Shown here: positions 52,001 to 63,959 of the stretch, in pieces
Position numbering within the stretch: the stretch's first letter is position 1
Layout of the letters: each line of letters begins with the position of its first letter
Source of the DNA: Corella eumyota
Lineage: Eukaryota > Chordata > Ascidiacea > Phlebobranchia > Corellidae
Direction of reading: 5' to 3'
Assembly (NCBI GenBank): GCA_963082875.1
Contig: OY720101.1
Location: forward strand, 13,167,671-13,231,670
Length of the DNA stretch: 64,000 nt
The notes under the pieces: model-generated
The model's database searches: none
The model's input: only the letters and a program-made list of their open reading frames with translations
What the model was told of the DNA's origin: nothing
Position numbers and translations under genes: made by a program

Positions 52001-55000
52001 TTCTTGTGTATGGTCCTTTTCTGGTGTATAGTCTTTTTCTGTTGTGTGATCTTTTTCTGGTGTATGGTCTTTTGGCGTGGTAGTGTCAAAATATTGGTCA
52101 TTATCTGTGTTTATTTTTTTGTCTTGTGTTGTTGTTACCTCGTCTGCTCCGGTTTCAACAGTGTACCCTTTAGCTGGTAGAGGTAATGGTTTCTTCACAA
52201 TCTCATTTTCAGCCTGTTGGAGCCGCGTTTTTTTCAACTCTTCAGCTTCTACATCTTTCTCAGTCGTCGATGCATCCAACTGATACATTCTTTGCCTTAC
52301 AGGAGCGTTGTGGCGCGCAGATTTACGAACAACGCGAATCGATTTACGTTTAGGCGGCGCTTCGTCGTTGTTGGCCGCCATTTTGTTGAATGTGTCAATG
52401 TATTTCTCTCGTAATCCAGAACGATCTGTAACTTCGCGCGATGGTTGCTCATTCGAAGGTTTACCATCACTCTGTTCTTCACCTGTTTGTAAGGCTTTTA
52501 TACGCTGTGCTAAAGGTACACTGTGCCTCGCTGACGCCCGTACTACGCGTTTTATTGAGCGTTTTCGGTTGTCGTTAGTTTGTAGGCGCTGAATTCGCGA
52601 AACTCTTAGTCTGCCGCGTCTCTTTAGAAAGTCGTCTGTTGCGTCAGTAGCGTCCTCTTGTGGTGAATTATCTTCAGGAGGTCCTATTAGAATATTACGG
52701 GTTAAATACGTCAGAAGTTAGTTTTGTTATGCTTTAATGCATGGGCTATAAGCTAGTTAAGCTTACCTTGATCTTGGCCCGGTAGAGCTAATTGATTAAA
52801 CTTCTTTACTCTTCTTGACATACGAATTTTTCTGGGTTTTGATTCTACGCTTTGATCTTTCTTGTCTTGGTCCTCATTGACGTCATGGGGTTTCGTGATG
52901 GCGTCATCGTTTTGAGCAGCTAGGAAGGCTCTTCTACGAGTCGAGATACTTTTTCGGATAATTTTTTGTTGGGTCGGCTTTTCATCAGAATTTAAATCTA
53001 AAAAAATTTTAAATTTTAAAATTGATTCTTTTACAGCAATTAAAAATTTTAAAGGAATTTTAAAGGCATTTATTATCACATTAATGTATTGAAAATAAGA
53101 ATTAATGATTTAAACTAATGATTTTGTCAACTTGTAAACCCATGCGTTATATAACACTATACTGATGATGTTTTATACATGGTTTATTGTATTTTATGAC
53201 GTAGTAATGTCGTGACAGTTTATTCAACTTTTAAATCTATTGTCCTGCTTTAATTTAATTTTTTTTACAATAAACCATATAATAGTTCAATGGAAAATGA
53301 AAAAAAAAAATTTTTATATAGTTCCAAACACGTCATAGTTAAAAAAAAATTTGAATGATTTTGTATTGCTTTAAGAATTGTAGTATTTTGGCTTATGGGT
53401 TTATAGTATTGTTTAATAAGGTTGAATTTCCATAAATAATAAACACTAATTTTTTTCTTGCTGCATAAAGTCATTTTAAAGTGTTATGTTACAGAGTTTT
53501 GCAATTTTGCAAGTTATGTATATAGCATGTTAGTATGGTTGACAATAAATCATAAAATGGCTTGGGAACCTTTGAAAAATGTCTGTGGTACTTACAAAAT
53601 TTTAAAAAATACTGGAAAATGATTAACATAAAAAACCAGGTTACCATATTTTTTTTGTGTGACGTAGAAAGTACCAAGTAGCGTAGTGAATGTATACAAG
53701 TTAGTAATTTTTACGTCAACACAAACAGGGCTTTCCTTTTCTTTTTTTTATTTAATTTAAATTTTTTTTTAAAGTTGTATAATTAAAAAAGTAGGTAAAA
53801 TTATTTAAAGTTAAAATCATTTTTGTGTTCAGTGACACCAACTTTATTAATTTTTGAGTATAAAAATATTGCTAATATATGACTTTGACAAAGTAACTAA
53901 AATTATAAATATCTAGTGATTTAGAAAAAAACTTTATGTAATTTAAAAAGCTGTTCTAACTTTGAAAATAAAATTGTGCTAGTCTAAATAACCTGTTATT
54001 TCTGTGATAATGTTTGTGTCTATAAGGCATTAATTGTTTTATATATTTAACTATTAAGGTTTAATTTAACTTTTACCTTGTATCGATTCTTGATTATCTT
54101 TTTCCGGTCTTTTACGTTCGCTTGCTTTTATTCGTTTCGACATTTTAATTTTTCTTGCAATTCCCGTCACTTCGTCTTGGGCAGATTGTTTGTCATTGTT
54201 ACCATGCGAATTTTTATCATCATTCTGCGTGTTTTCATGGTCGTTTGGGTCGTTCATATTTTTTTGATGCGCCGTGTAAGGCTTTTGGAAATTTTGATCC
54301 GCCTGGTAAGCTCGTCTGCGAGACGAAATTTTTTTTCGGACCAGTTTTTGGTCACTTGGATTTTCTGTGTTTTCCGTAGTATCTAATTGGATTATTTGTA
54401 AAAATTTGGTTTTTATTTGTAAACTAAAATTCAAGTTATGTTTAGTTTTTGTTTACCCTCTTTTGCGTAACTGTCAAATGTTTTTCGAAGTTCTTTTCTC
54501 GGGCTATCTTCAGGGTTTTGTTTTTTAACCGATTTTCGGACCCGGATCGAAATTTTCCTCCCGGCAGTGGGCGCACCACCGTCCACGTTTAATAACTTAA
54601 TACGGTCTTTGATCGGAACGGCATGTCTAGCAGAAGCTCTATTTCTCGTCTAAAAAATAAAATATTTAGCGTATAGTTAGTCTATTAGGGATTTAAATAA
54701 ACAAAGCGTAATTTAACACGCCGGGTCTTGGGTTCGATGCCCACGCATGGCTTTAGTTTCAAATTGCGAATTGCTTTTCAGGATTGTCCGTAGTTGATAT
54801 TATTAGCACATTTCTTTAAAAACGATATAAAAATAAGAATAGTGGGGATCGAACCCAGGACCTTTAGATAGTAAATACTACATTGCCAGTTAAAAACTAG
54901 TTAAATTATTTTTAAAGCGCTTTTTATTAGAAATCCATATCTTTGTTTTTAAAATATGTACCACAAATGTTAACTCATATGCATTAAAAACACTAATTAT

Positions 55001-55358
55001 TGTTACTTATATGCCCTTACTATTGCAGTGACCTCCAAATTACTACTTGGCAGATTTTTAAGTTTTATTCTTCTTGAATATTTTCTTGCTTTGGCCAGCG
55101 AGTTAACATTATATTCCTTATCTAAAACAAAAGTTTATATATATATAAAGGTTGTTTATTGTAAAGTTAGAATTTAAATAAATTATGAAAGTTAAATATG
55201 AAAGTTGTATTATAGATTTATTAGCATTTTAAATATAAATGTTTCATAAGCTAATATTTATTTAACCAACATTTAAAATAGATTTATTTAGGACTACCTA
55301 ATTTAGAGTTGGTATAGGTAATAAATATATCACGTGACCTACCGTTTAGGTCTTCCAT
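49037..55358 (-). CDS. Unrecognised modular basic/Gln-rich protein with acidic DxDGN tail, 1385 aa
   Basis: I do not recognise this gene. Eight parts join in frame: 55358-55343, 55121-55021, 54649-54457, 54382-54077, 52997-52767, 52683-49586 (one long exon) and 49249-49037, starting MEDLN. Residues 1-410 hold repeated basic modules. Module A is R-x-S-A-R-H-x-x-P-x-x-x-R-[IM] (NRASARHAVPIKDRI, VRASARHSVPLAQRI, VRKSARHNAPVRQRM), with a variant ISSRRRAY / ISTRRRAF. Module B is R-K-I-x-M-S-[KR]-R (ARKIKMSKRI, PRKIRMSRRV). About 486-620 is a hexapeptide-type repeat (EKDHTPEKDHTQ). About 900-1250 is Gln/Lys/Glu-rich and coiled-coil-like. The last 125 residues are acidic with DxDGN repeats. No signal peptide or membrane helix is visible. 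A cytoskeletal, chromatin or matrix role cannot be told apart. The first coding exon is only 16 bases and is the least certain. Confidence 0.75.
49315..49545 (+). mobile_element. SINE copy in the last intron of the modular-protein gene
   Basis: Forward copy, so antisense to the gene: GGTATAGTGGTCAAAACGC, GTTTGTTCCCCACTGC and CTCCTGCTGAGCC, with a shortened body and ATAAATAAATATT end. Confidence 0.65.
53476..53880 (+). repeat. Unclassified dispersed repeat, long copy
   Basis: About 405 bp in an intron of the modular-protein gene. It matches the 211-bp copy at 42849-43059 at both ends (TTAAAGTGTTATGTTACAGA; TTTGTGTTCAGTGACACCAA) but has about 190 more internal bases. No coding potential or terminal inverted repeat seen. 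Strand is arbitrary. Confidence 0.8.
54700..54890. mobile_element. Possible SINE head relics
   Basis: Two tRNA-like words in an intron: forward GGGTTCGATGCCCACGC near 54730 and reverse GGGGATCGAACCCAGGACCT near 54844. The SINE body between them is not recognisable. Confidence 0.35.
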
Positions 55359-56456
55359 TATTACGTAATATATCAAAACGACAAATTAAAATTACATTTT
55401 TTTTAAATTTTTTTTCTAAATTTAAAAAATTTGTGTTTTAAAAAAAGGCATATATATAATATAAACGCCCGTTAATTTATAGCTTTTCAAATTTAGTATT
55501 TTCTATTTTTAATTTTTCTGTACTTTTTATTATATTTACATTGGTTTAAATCATTAAATCTAAATTAAGTTACTACTAAAAGTAACGACTTTCTGTTAGG
55601 CTAACTTTGCCACTCGTAAATTAATAAATAACATAGGTTATACATGTTATATATGTAGTTCTTATAGGATATTCAACCACCCACGCTTTGTAATAACACA
55701 ATTTCCTATTGTTGTATTATGGTTAAGTAGGAAAATATGGAAATCTAAGCTTTTGTACACTAAATTTTTGCTTAAACTAGCTAGTTTTTCTTATAGATTT
55801 CGATCTAATTTTAGGTCTGTTTTTATTAATTTTGGTATAGCAGTTTGTTATCTATTTATTATTTTAAAATTGCTAATTTTTACCCGTTATACTTTATAAC
55901 GTTGCGAAAATCTATTAGGCATTTCCTGGTATGCCTCTGACTCACTTGTATTATCATATCATGAAAAAGGAAGTTCTTTTTTTTAAAGTTTGGATCATTT
56001 TCTTTATAAAGTAAAGTCCTAGCTTATTGTTCATATTTTAGTTTTCTGTATGCCTTAATATTTATTAGTTTTTAAAACGTTTTTTCATAAATATTTTTTG
56101 CGAAATATTTAAATAATTTTTTTTAATTATTATTTTATTCTTTTATTTTATGTCGAGATTTTTTTACAGTTTAAAATACAGTATTTGCGCAAATAAGATA
56201 CATTGAAATGACGTCATATTAAAATGTGCAAATATTCAAGCTCAAAAAATAAATAAAAATAAAAAAAAATAATACTGAAAACGGAAAAAAATAACAAATT
56301 TTTTTTAATTACTGTATTTTTAAATTAAGTGTAAAACAATAACTAATTTTTAAACACATTTTTATGTGCAAATTTATTTATAACGTAATACTAACAGAAA
56401 AAATGCAAATTTTGTACTTAAAAAGTAAATTTTGCCAGTGCAAATTATTTATTGTT
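55359..56456. other. Intergenic, ETS gene 3' end to modular-protein gene start
   Basis: About 1.1 kb, AT-rich. It should hold the 3' UTR of the minus-strand ETS gene and the promoter of the modular-protein gene. One TGACGTCA is at 56209. No exon recognised. Confidence 0.4.
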
Positions 56457-59400
56457 TTAACCTACTATTGCACCGCCACTGCGCGGCCGAATTATCGCCT
56501 CAGTACTCCCCATACACCGAACGTTAGATGGCGTAGCAGGGCAAGAGCGCGGTTTTTTATCTAGTACGAATAACGACTTAAAAAAATTCTTGTTTCCACT
56601 TTCGAAGATAGCGATTTGCGGGTTTGACTTTGAGATTGGGGGTTTCGATTGTTTGGTGACGTCATTGTGTGTCGTTATGACGTCATTGTCGGTGCTTCCT
56701 CGCTCTTCGAAGTTATTATTGGCGTCAAGATCTAAAAATGATTTAAAATTAAAATAAAGGAATTTTTTTAAATAAAAATATTTTCACAAACCTGTTTTAA
56801 TTTCGTTGTCAGAATTTTCCTTGTCTTCTCTTAATTCCTCATCCAACGACATCGTCTCGACACTTGTTGGCGCCAGAGGGCTTGTGGTCACGGAAGCGTC
56901 CGCTAAAAGAAGTTTTTTTCCTATTATGACGTCATCGTCGGAGTCGTCGTGTTTGTAGTTTTCGACGTCAGCTTTAACAAGCGAGGTCGTTGTCGACGCG
57001 GTTTTACGATTCGTGACGTCATCGTCCGTAGTCGTCACGTTATCGCCCATCGTGACGTCATAATCTTCGGAGATGACGATGAGTTGGTCGTCGTCCTGGT
57101 AGGCTTCAAGTTTTTGGTGTTGTGGGGTAAGCTTAAATCGACCAAAATAACCCCCAGACTTGTTGGGGGTCAATTCAGGGTCTTTGCCAATGTTACTGGG
57201 AGTTGTCACGTGCTTATACATTTGCTTAAAACGCCACTTGGGGGGCATCACGGGGCTAGAGGGGAGGGAATGTGGGGCTGCGTCCCGCGCGATCGATCTA
57301 AAGGGTGAACCGGGGACTTCCCGAGGTACGTGGACCTGGGACGAGATTCTTCGCTTTGCGGGCGACGCCATGTCGCCATGGTAACGCTCGTATCGCGTGT
57401 CCATGACGTCATCGTGGTCCCTAGTTGATGACGTCACAATGCCGTGCCGCTTACGCGACGGGCTCGGGGGTACGGGGCTCGTGGAATCTGACAACTTTAA
57501 CCCGCGTAGGGGTGACGAGAGCGAACACGCCGAGCCACGTAGCGATGACGTCATGACTGGTGACGTATGACTGTAGCATAGCAATGTGGGGATATCAAGT
57601 AAGGTGTTAGTGCTGTTGCTGCGCCCAGACGAAAAACCTAAAAAAACATTTTTTTTTTAAATCCATGTTTTGGGTAACAACTTTTTTGTTTTTATTTGGA
57701 TAACAACTTTTTTTTAGGGGTAACAACTTTTTTGTTTTTATTTGGGTAACATGTTTTTGTTTTCATTTTGAGTAACAACTTTTCTAGTTTTAATTTGGAT
57801 AACAACTTTTTTTGTTTTTATTAGGGTAACAACTTTTCTAGTTTTAATTTAGGTAACAACTTTTCTAGTTTTAATTTGGGTAACAACTTTTTTGTTTTTA
57901 TTTGGGTAACAACTTTTTTGTTATTATCAGGGTAACAACTTTTCTAGTTTTAATTTGGGTAACAACTTTTTTGTTTTTATTTGGGTAACAACTTTTTTGT
58001 TATTATCAGGGTAACAAATTTTTTTGTTATTATTAGGGTAACAATTTTTTTGTTTTTATTTGGGTAACAACTTTTTTTGTTTTTATTTGGGTAACAACTT
58101 TTTTGTTTTTATTTGGGTAACAAATTTTTTGTTTTTATTTGGGTAACAACTTTTTTGTTTTTATTTGGGTAACAATTTTTTTGTTTTTATTTGGGTAACA
58201 ACTTTTTTTGTTTTTATTTGGGTAACAACTTTTTTGTTTTTATTTGGGTAACAAATTTTTTGTTTTTATTTGGGTAACAACTTTTTTGTTTTTATTTGGG
58301 TAACAACTTTTTTCGTTTTTATTTGGGTAACAACTTTTTTCGTTTTTATTTGGGTAACAACTTTTTTGTTTTTATTTGGGTAACAACTTTTTTCGTTTTT
58401 ATTTGGGTAACAACTTTTTTGTTTTTATTTGGGTAACAAATTTTTTTGTTTTTATTTGGGTAACAAATTTTTTCGTTTTTATTTGGGTAACAACTTTTTT
58501 TGTTTTTATTAGGGTAACATCTTTTTTTGTTTTTATTTGGGTAACAAATTTTTTCGTTTTTATTTGGGTAACAACCTTTTTTGTTTTTATTTGGGTAACA
58601 ACTTTTGTTGAACTCACCTTGATCTTTGTTTTGTTTTTTTCTTAAATCCATTGGTTCGGTCTGAACTTCGCTCAAAGTTCGATTCCGTTGAAGTCTCAGG
58701 TCGTCCACGCTTCCACCTACTAGAAAAAAAGTTTTTGAAATCAGGGTTTCCAAATAATAAAAATAGGGTTTCCAAACAATAATTTCAATCCCCAAAAATT
58801 AACTTTTAAAAATTAACATTTTTTATATTTATTTATTTATTAAAAGACAAAACATTTTTTGATTGTTATTTAATTTTCATTTATACCTTTATTAGAGTAA
58901 TATCTTGGTATTGAAATTGGTTCTGAACGATAATTTGGAATATAATTTCTGTGGGGTCGTTTTAATTCAATATATCCTTTCTTGAGGGGTTCTCTATCGT
59001 GATGTTGTGCTCTATTGTAACGTGATCGTTCTGTATAATAAAGAGATTGGGGTTAATTATGGTTCGAAATGTTAGGTATTTATTTTTATTCTTACTAATC
59101 TTTATTTCGAAATAAAATAACTTTTGTTTGTGTGTATATTTTTGAATTGTTGCTGTTGTTTTTGTAAATATTGTTGTTGTAAATTTTTGTTGTTGTTTCT
59201 TTTGTTATGGTTAGTTTTTTTGCTGAATTTCTTTTTTTTTCGTTGTAGTTTTCATTCTTTTTTGTGTTTTGTGATTGTTAAAATTTGTCATTGTTAATAT
59301 TGGTGTTGTTTTTTTTGCAAAAGTTCAATTGGTAAAATTAGTTTTTTGCTGTTATTTTTTGTTTTAGTCGTTTGGGTTTTTCGGGGTGTTACATTCTGTT

Positions 59401-62400
59401 TTTGATAAAAAATATACATTTTGCTTTTACCGGGAATTAAACCAACGACCTTACCGTAAATAGATTGTCGTGATCTTTGTAATTCAGATGGTGTTGGTTT
59501 TCTTAATTCGACCATCCTAGTACCATTTGAATCAACCATATGATGGTTGGTACGTGGGTAGGCACTCAATGGTTGCATATGGTCCGAATATTTTCGACCA
59601 TCTAAAACAAAGATGGGTTGTTAATGGTTAATATGGTGTTTTATAAATAAACCACCCATAACTATAGAATGTGGTTCTTTCGTGGAGTTTGGGTTTTAAA
59701 TTAACCATATATCTTAAAATGGTTGTTTTTAATTGTCAATTGGTTAATGTGGTTCTAAGCTTGGTTGATGTGGTGTTTATTGTAATTTAGTCTTTAGAGA
59801 AACCATTTTATATAAAACTGGTTTATTTGAAAAAAAAAATGGTTTTGTTTAGTTTAATTTTGCTATAAAGTATTTACCCTTTCTATTATCCCATTGTCCT
59901 AACGACATACTTCGTTCGTTCTTATGCTTTCGTGACGTCACATCCTCCTGTATGAATGCCTGCAATAAAATAAACGTGTTAGTCAAGTTATGCAAATTCG
60001 TTAATATAAAACACTTTGGGAATTTTACAACAAATATTATATTTTGAGATGACTAGTTTGTTTTAGAATTAACCATAAAATAAAGATGTCTATCTTAGGG
60101 GTTTATTTGGTGCTTTTTAGATAACTCTAATTCATTATTTTGATATCCCAAACCTAGCCTCAAGTTGTACAAGTTTAAATTTTTTCAAACTTAGTATATA
60201 CCTTAACTTAAGTTTTAAGTTTAGGATTTTATATTAATTTCAATATTGCATAATTGTTAACCCGTCCTTGGTTTTTAGAACTGGCAAGAGTCTACACTTC
60301 TTTTGCATTTTTAAGAGCCACACAACATGCCAGCAGTGGGATTTGAACTCCAAACATCAGGTATTATAAATAATTATTGATTTTGCCAAATTTTTTTGCA
60401 TTCAATTTCAAAGTTTTTTTTAATCACAATTAAGAGTTAGAATTTTGTAACTTCCGGTAAAGACGCAGCAGCGTGCCTCGTCACAATCATTATGACGTCA
60501 CTATCGAGTTCCGGTCGGCTAAAATTAGAACGCGCGCAGTCATGCGCATTGTGACGTAACATAGACAGAGTCTCAATGCGAGGTTTAAAGATAGTTTAAT
60601 GACAGAATCCCCGGAATTGGAATTTTTTTGCCAATTTTAGGAAATATTTTTTAAATTTATTGGATTTAATCTAAAGTAGTGCAAGCAGGGGTCAAATAGG
60701 TTTTATTTTCTTTTTTTCACATTTTTTGGCCTTTTTTATATTTATTTTTTATATCTCGATGTGGGAAGGTCGACTTTTTGGTCTAAACATAGAGTAACAC
60801 CAGTTACCCAGATCCAGTCTCGAGTTGCTTTTGGCAGTTTGGAATATTATATAGATTGAAATTGCCCGGTAATTATGCTGCTGATCAAGTGCTGGCTCAG
60901 CAGAAGTTTATACCGTTTATAGCGCCTTACTCAAGGGCGCTACAGCATGAGATAAGTGGGGATTGAACCCACAACCTCATGGTGGTGTAGCAAGTGTTCT
61001 TACCACTACACCATGTTGGCTTTTAAGACATTACAATTGCATAGTTATGTTGAATTGCCAGATATACTATTATGTACTTGAATTTTGGGGTGTTTTTTAA
61101 ATTAAATTGTAATTAGTTTTTACCTTTATTTCTCCCGGATTAAATGTAAAAATTCCGGATTCGGATTTTATTTGATGTCTATGTTGGTCGTTGTACGAAT
61201 TCGGAAACCCTGAAAAAAATAATAAATTAGAATAAAAAATTATTTTTAATATTAAATTTATGTGCCCAAAATTAAAAAAAAATAATTTTTTTAAAAATTA
61301 GTAATTTCTAAAAATAACGAGATCCAAATTTTGGCCCAAAATTTCCATTTAAAGTTAAAAAAATTCTTTTCGGTTTCGATCACAAACAGCACGAATTAAT
61401 TTTAACGTGACTTGAAATTTAATTAAGGCCTGAATTTCCGAATTTAGTAAATTAGACGTAGTAAAAAGTACCTGTTGTCATGGTATGATTGGAAAAAGGG
61501 GAATTTCGATTTTCCCTTGGCGGGAAATGAAAAGTTTTGGGCGGGGTAGCGTTCAGACCTAAACAAAAATTTAATTAAAAAATCATGATTTTTTAAAAAA
61601 TTATTTTTCTTTTAATTTTAATAATATAATACTTCTGTGAAATTTTTTTTATTAAAATATATGTTGTGATGACAGCGTGGTGTAATGGTCAAAACACTTG
61701 GGTTTACTACATGGGATCCTGAGTTCGATCCCCACTGCTCTCATGCTGTAGCGTCCTTAAGTAAGGCACTATAAACTTTAAAAACTCCTGCTGGGCCAGC
61801 ACCTAAACAGCCTAATTGTCGGGCAATTATAACCAATAATATCCCAAACTGCCTAATATTTATAATTGACAAACTCAATTAATAATTTTTTTAATTTTTT
61901 GTTTGTCTACATTTTTTGAATCACTTGTTTTATTCTTCAATTTTTTTTTTTAAATAATTTGCGGCTTTCTAAATTTGATTTTCGGCAAATCGAGGATAAA
62001 TTTAAAAAAATTCACCTTCGTAACTTGCATGTCTCGCTGGTGAGTGTGAACGATACGGGCTCTGACGTAACGGAATATGCGACGACGTTGACAATGTCCG
62101 TCTATGATGTAGGTCTAGCGCCATTCGGATTTTCTCCTTGGGTGAAAGTAAATCGATGGGGTAAAACGGGAATTTCCCCAAATTTTCTGTGACGTAACGA
62201 CTACGTGACAAATCGGGGCTGGTGGGCCAGGGTCGAAACGCAGACCCCACGTGTTCAGTCTTGACGTCATTTCTGACGCGGTTAAAGTCCGGGGTCGTGT
62301 GGTGGGTGCGCGGTGACGTCATCACGTCGGAATGTTTAAACTCTTGACTTTTTCGGGGGAGTTGGAATTCGCCGAACATCCCGCCACGCGATGTCGCAGT

Positions 62401-63959
62401 TTTCGGGTTCTGTTTTCGATTTAAAATCGGGCTGTCCAAGAGTGACGTCATATCCGTAGGGTCTTCTGTAAAATAATGACGTCATTAGATCACGTGACTT
62501 TAAAATGGGTTAAATGATTTAAAAAGGGTTTAAAGTCGTTTAAAATGGTTTAAAAAAGGTTTAAAATGGTTAATTTAATTTTTTAGTTTAGGTTGCAAAA
62601 TGGTTAAAATTTTTTTTTTAGATTAGAGATTTAAAGATATTTCTTGTTTGTTTACGTAAAAAATAAAGATATTTTGGTATTAATTTAACATTCAAAATTA
62701 CCTTTCAACAATTTCTTTCCCTCCTTTTGCTTGAGCCTAGTTTCTAATGTTGTAGCGTTAAATATATAAGTATATCTTTTACCCTTTGATTTATAAAGTA
62801 TTTGTTTGTCGTAGTAATATCTGTAAGAAAAGAAATAAATTGGGTTTGTTAGATTTTCGTTGGTTTGAAAAACTAATTTGTTAAATGGATAACCCATATT
62901 ATTTTTAAAGTCTTAAGTTGTACAAGTTTAAGTGAATTTAAATTTTAAAATTAATTGGTAGCTTGGCGTATTGGTTGAGGGATTGGGGGTTTGATTCCCA
63001 CCGCCCACATGCCGTAAAGTTCCTAAGAAAGATGTCTTAAACCTAGTTTTTTTTCGATGCCACAAAAAATTAATCAGCAGCTTAATCATCGAGCAATTAT
63101 ATTTAATAATATCCCAAACTGTCAAAGTCAACTTGAGACTGGGTTGGGGTAACTAATGTTACTTTATGTTTAAGTCATGAAGTTGACCTCCTACATAGAG
63201 GATAAATAAATACATTATTAAAAACACTTTAAACCCAGTTTTAGCTTTGTTAAAATTAGTATTGTTTAGTTTTGTTTTATTGGGTAATATTTGTACTGGT
63301 TTTGGTAAATTTTTAAAATTAAGTTTTTACGTCAATTTATTACGTAATTTAGACACGTTAATAATTATTTATTGTTTCCAATTGAACTAATTATATATAA
63401 CCTTTAAAAATGTATGTCTAGGTTTTTATCATTAAACCTTATATGGTGGAATTTCTAATATGTAAATATTAACCTTTTTTTCATTTCCGCATGTTATGAA
63501 TATGTGGTTAAAAATGTTTCAAAACGTTTTGTTATTCCCAAAAAAAATTGGATTTTTTTAACAGAATCTTTTGCTTGGCGCATTTTAAATTGTTAATTTA
63601 ACAAAATTTTCTTTTTTAAAAAAGGAAAAAGGACAGTGCATTAAATATTTTTTTAATTTATTTATAGTTTTTTTTTGTTGTTGACGTTGTTTTTTCAGTT
63701 TTTAAAAAAGTATACGAACCGAAAGGTAGCAGGTTCGAGCCGCACTAATGCCACAATATTCGCTTTTAAGCAAGGCGTTTACCAATGGGTCAAACACACT
63801 ACAACAGCACACCCTTTCCCTCAAAAAATTAAAAACCTATCCTATTAAGGTAATGCAGAAAAAATAACTTGCTTACCTCAAGGCTCTACTTAACTTCTCA
63901 TAATTCATGTCGGGTTTTCTTTTCCGTTCACCCCATAACCTTGCTACTTCGCCTGGCGC
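56457..63959 (-). CDS. ETS-domain transcription factor, ERF/ETV3-like (5' end off right edge)
   Basis: Sequence-specific DNA-binding protein. Eleven exons are visible: 63959-63877, 62820-62702, 62465-62016, 61558-61472, 61209-61124, 59959-59878, 59601-59455, 59030-58887, 58719-58618, 57637-56792 and 56731-56457; 806 aa to the stop. The first two encode the C-terminal half of the ETS domain: [20 protein letters not shown], then SRALR, the join, and [20 protein letters not shown]. The recognition helix [14 protein letters not shown] is intact. EVARLWG and [11 protein letters not shown] resemble ERF/ETV3 most, but I cannot exclude another subgroup. The long C-terminal part is Ser/Thr/Asp-rich with many S/T-P sites, as expected for an ERK-regulated factor, and has no other domain I know. 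The N-terminal half of the ETS domain lies beyond the window. Twelve TGACGTCA palindromes occur in its coding exons. Confidence 0.88.
57655..58612 (-). repeat. 26-27 bp minisatellite in an ETS-gene intron
   Basis: About 35 tandem copies of a unit beginning GGGTAACAACTTTTTTG on the plus strand, filling the intron between the exons ending at 58618 and starting at 57637. On the gene's sense strand every good unit contains AATAAA. The array ends only a few bases after the exon 58719-58618 donor. Open frames here (TQIKTKK repeats) are a by-product of the repeat. Confidence 0.93.
58715..58722 (-). promoter_or_regulatory. Tandem NAGNAG acceptor in the ETS gene
   Basis: On the minus strand CTAGTAGG offers AG at 58721-58720 and at 58718-58717. 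Both keep the frame and differ by one codon (Val), so two near-identical isoforms are possible. Confidence 0.6.
60325..60370 (-). mobile_element. SINE head relic
   Basis: GGGATTTGAACTCCAAACATC on the plus strand, read at 60338-60358, is a reverse B-box-like piece in an ETS-gene intron. No body remains. Confidence 0.3.
60753..61022 (-). mobile_element. Full-length SINE in an ETS-gene intron
   Basis: Plus-strand view: ATCTCGATGTGGGAAGGTCG, TCTAAACATAGAGTAACACC, CCGGTAATTATGCTGCTGAT, then GGGGATTGAACCCACAACCT and CTTACCACTACACCATG. It has the same orientation as the gene and is one of the least decayed copies. Confidence 0.82.
61672..61862 (+). mobile_element. 3'-truncated SINE in an ETS-gene intron
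   Basis: Forward: ACAGCGTGGTGTAATGGTCA, GAGTTCGATCCCCACTGC and CTCCTGCTGGGCCAGCACC. It stops after the CCCAAACTGCC word. Antisense to the gene. Confidence 0.75.
62950..63215 (+). mobile_element. SINE copy with a divergent head
   Basis: Head GGTAGCTTGGCGTATTGGTT and GGTTTGATTCCCACC differ from the other copies, while the body (GAGCAATTATA, TTGAGACTGGGTTGGGGTAA) and the ATAGAGGATAAATAAATAC end are shared. It may be a second subfamily. Confidence 0.65.
63712..63812 (+). mobile_element. Partial SINE of a related or different subfamily
   Basis: B-box-like GGTTCGAGCCGCACTAATG with CGCTTTTAAGCAAGGCG-like body sequence. The usual 3' body is absent. It lies in an ETS-gene intron close to the ETS exon. 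Confidence 0.4.

Noticed and set aside
51610-52180. Plus-strand open frames rich in LFLVYG / MVFFLC repeats
   Set aside because: Antisense shadow of the KDHT repeat in the long minus-strand exon.
58346-58795. Open frames of TQIKTKK and FFVFIWVT repeats on both strands
   Set aside because: They come from the 26-27 bp minisatellite in the ETS-gene intron; only the part at 58618-58719 is an exon.
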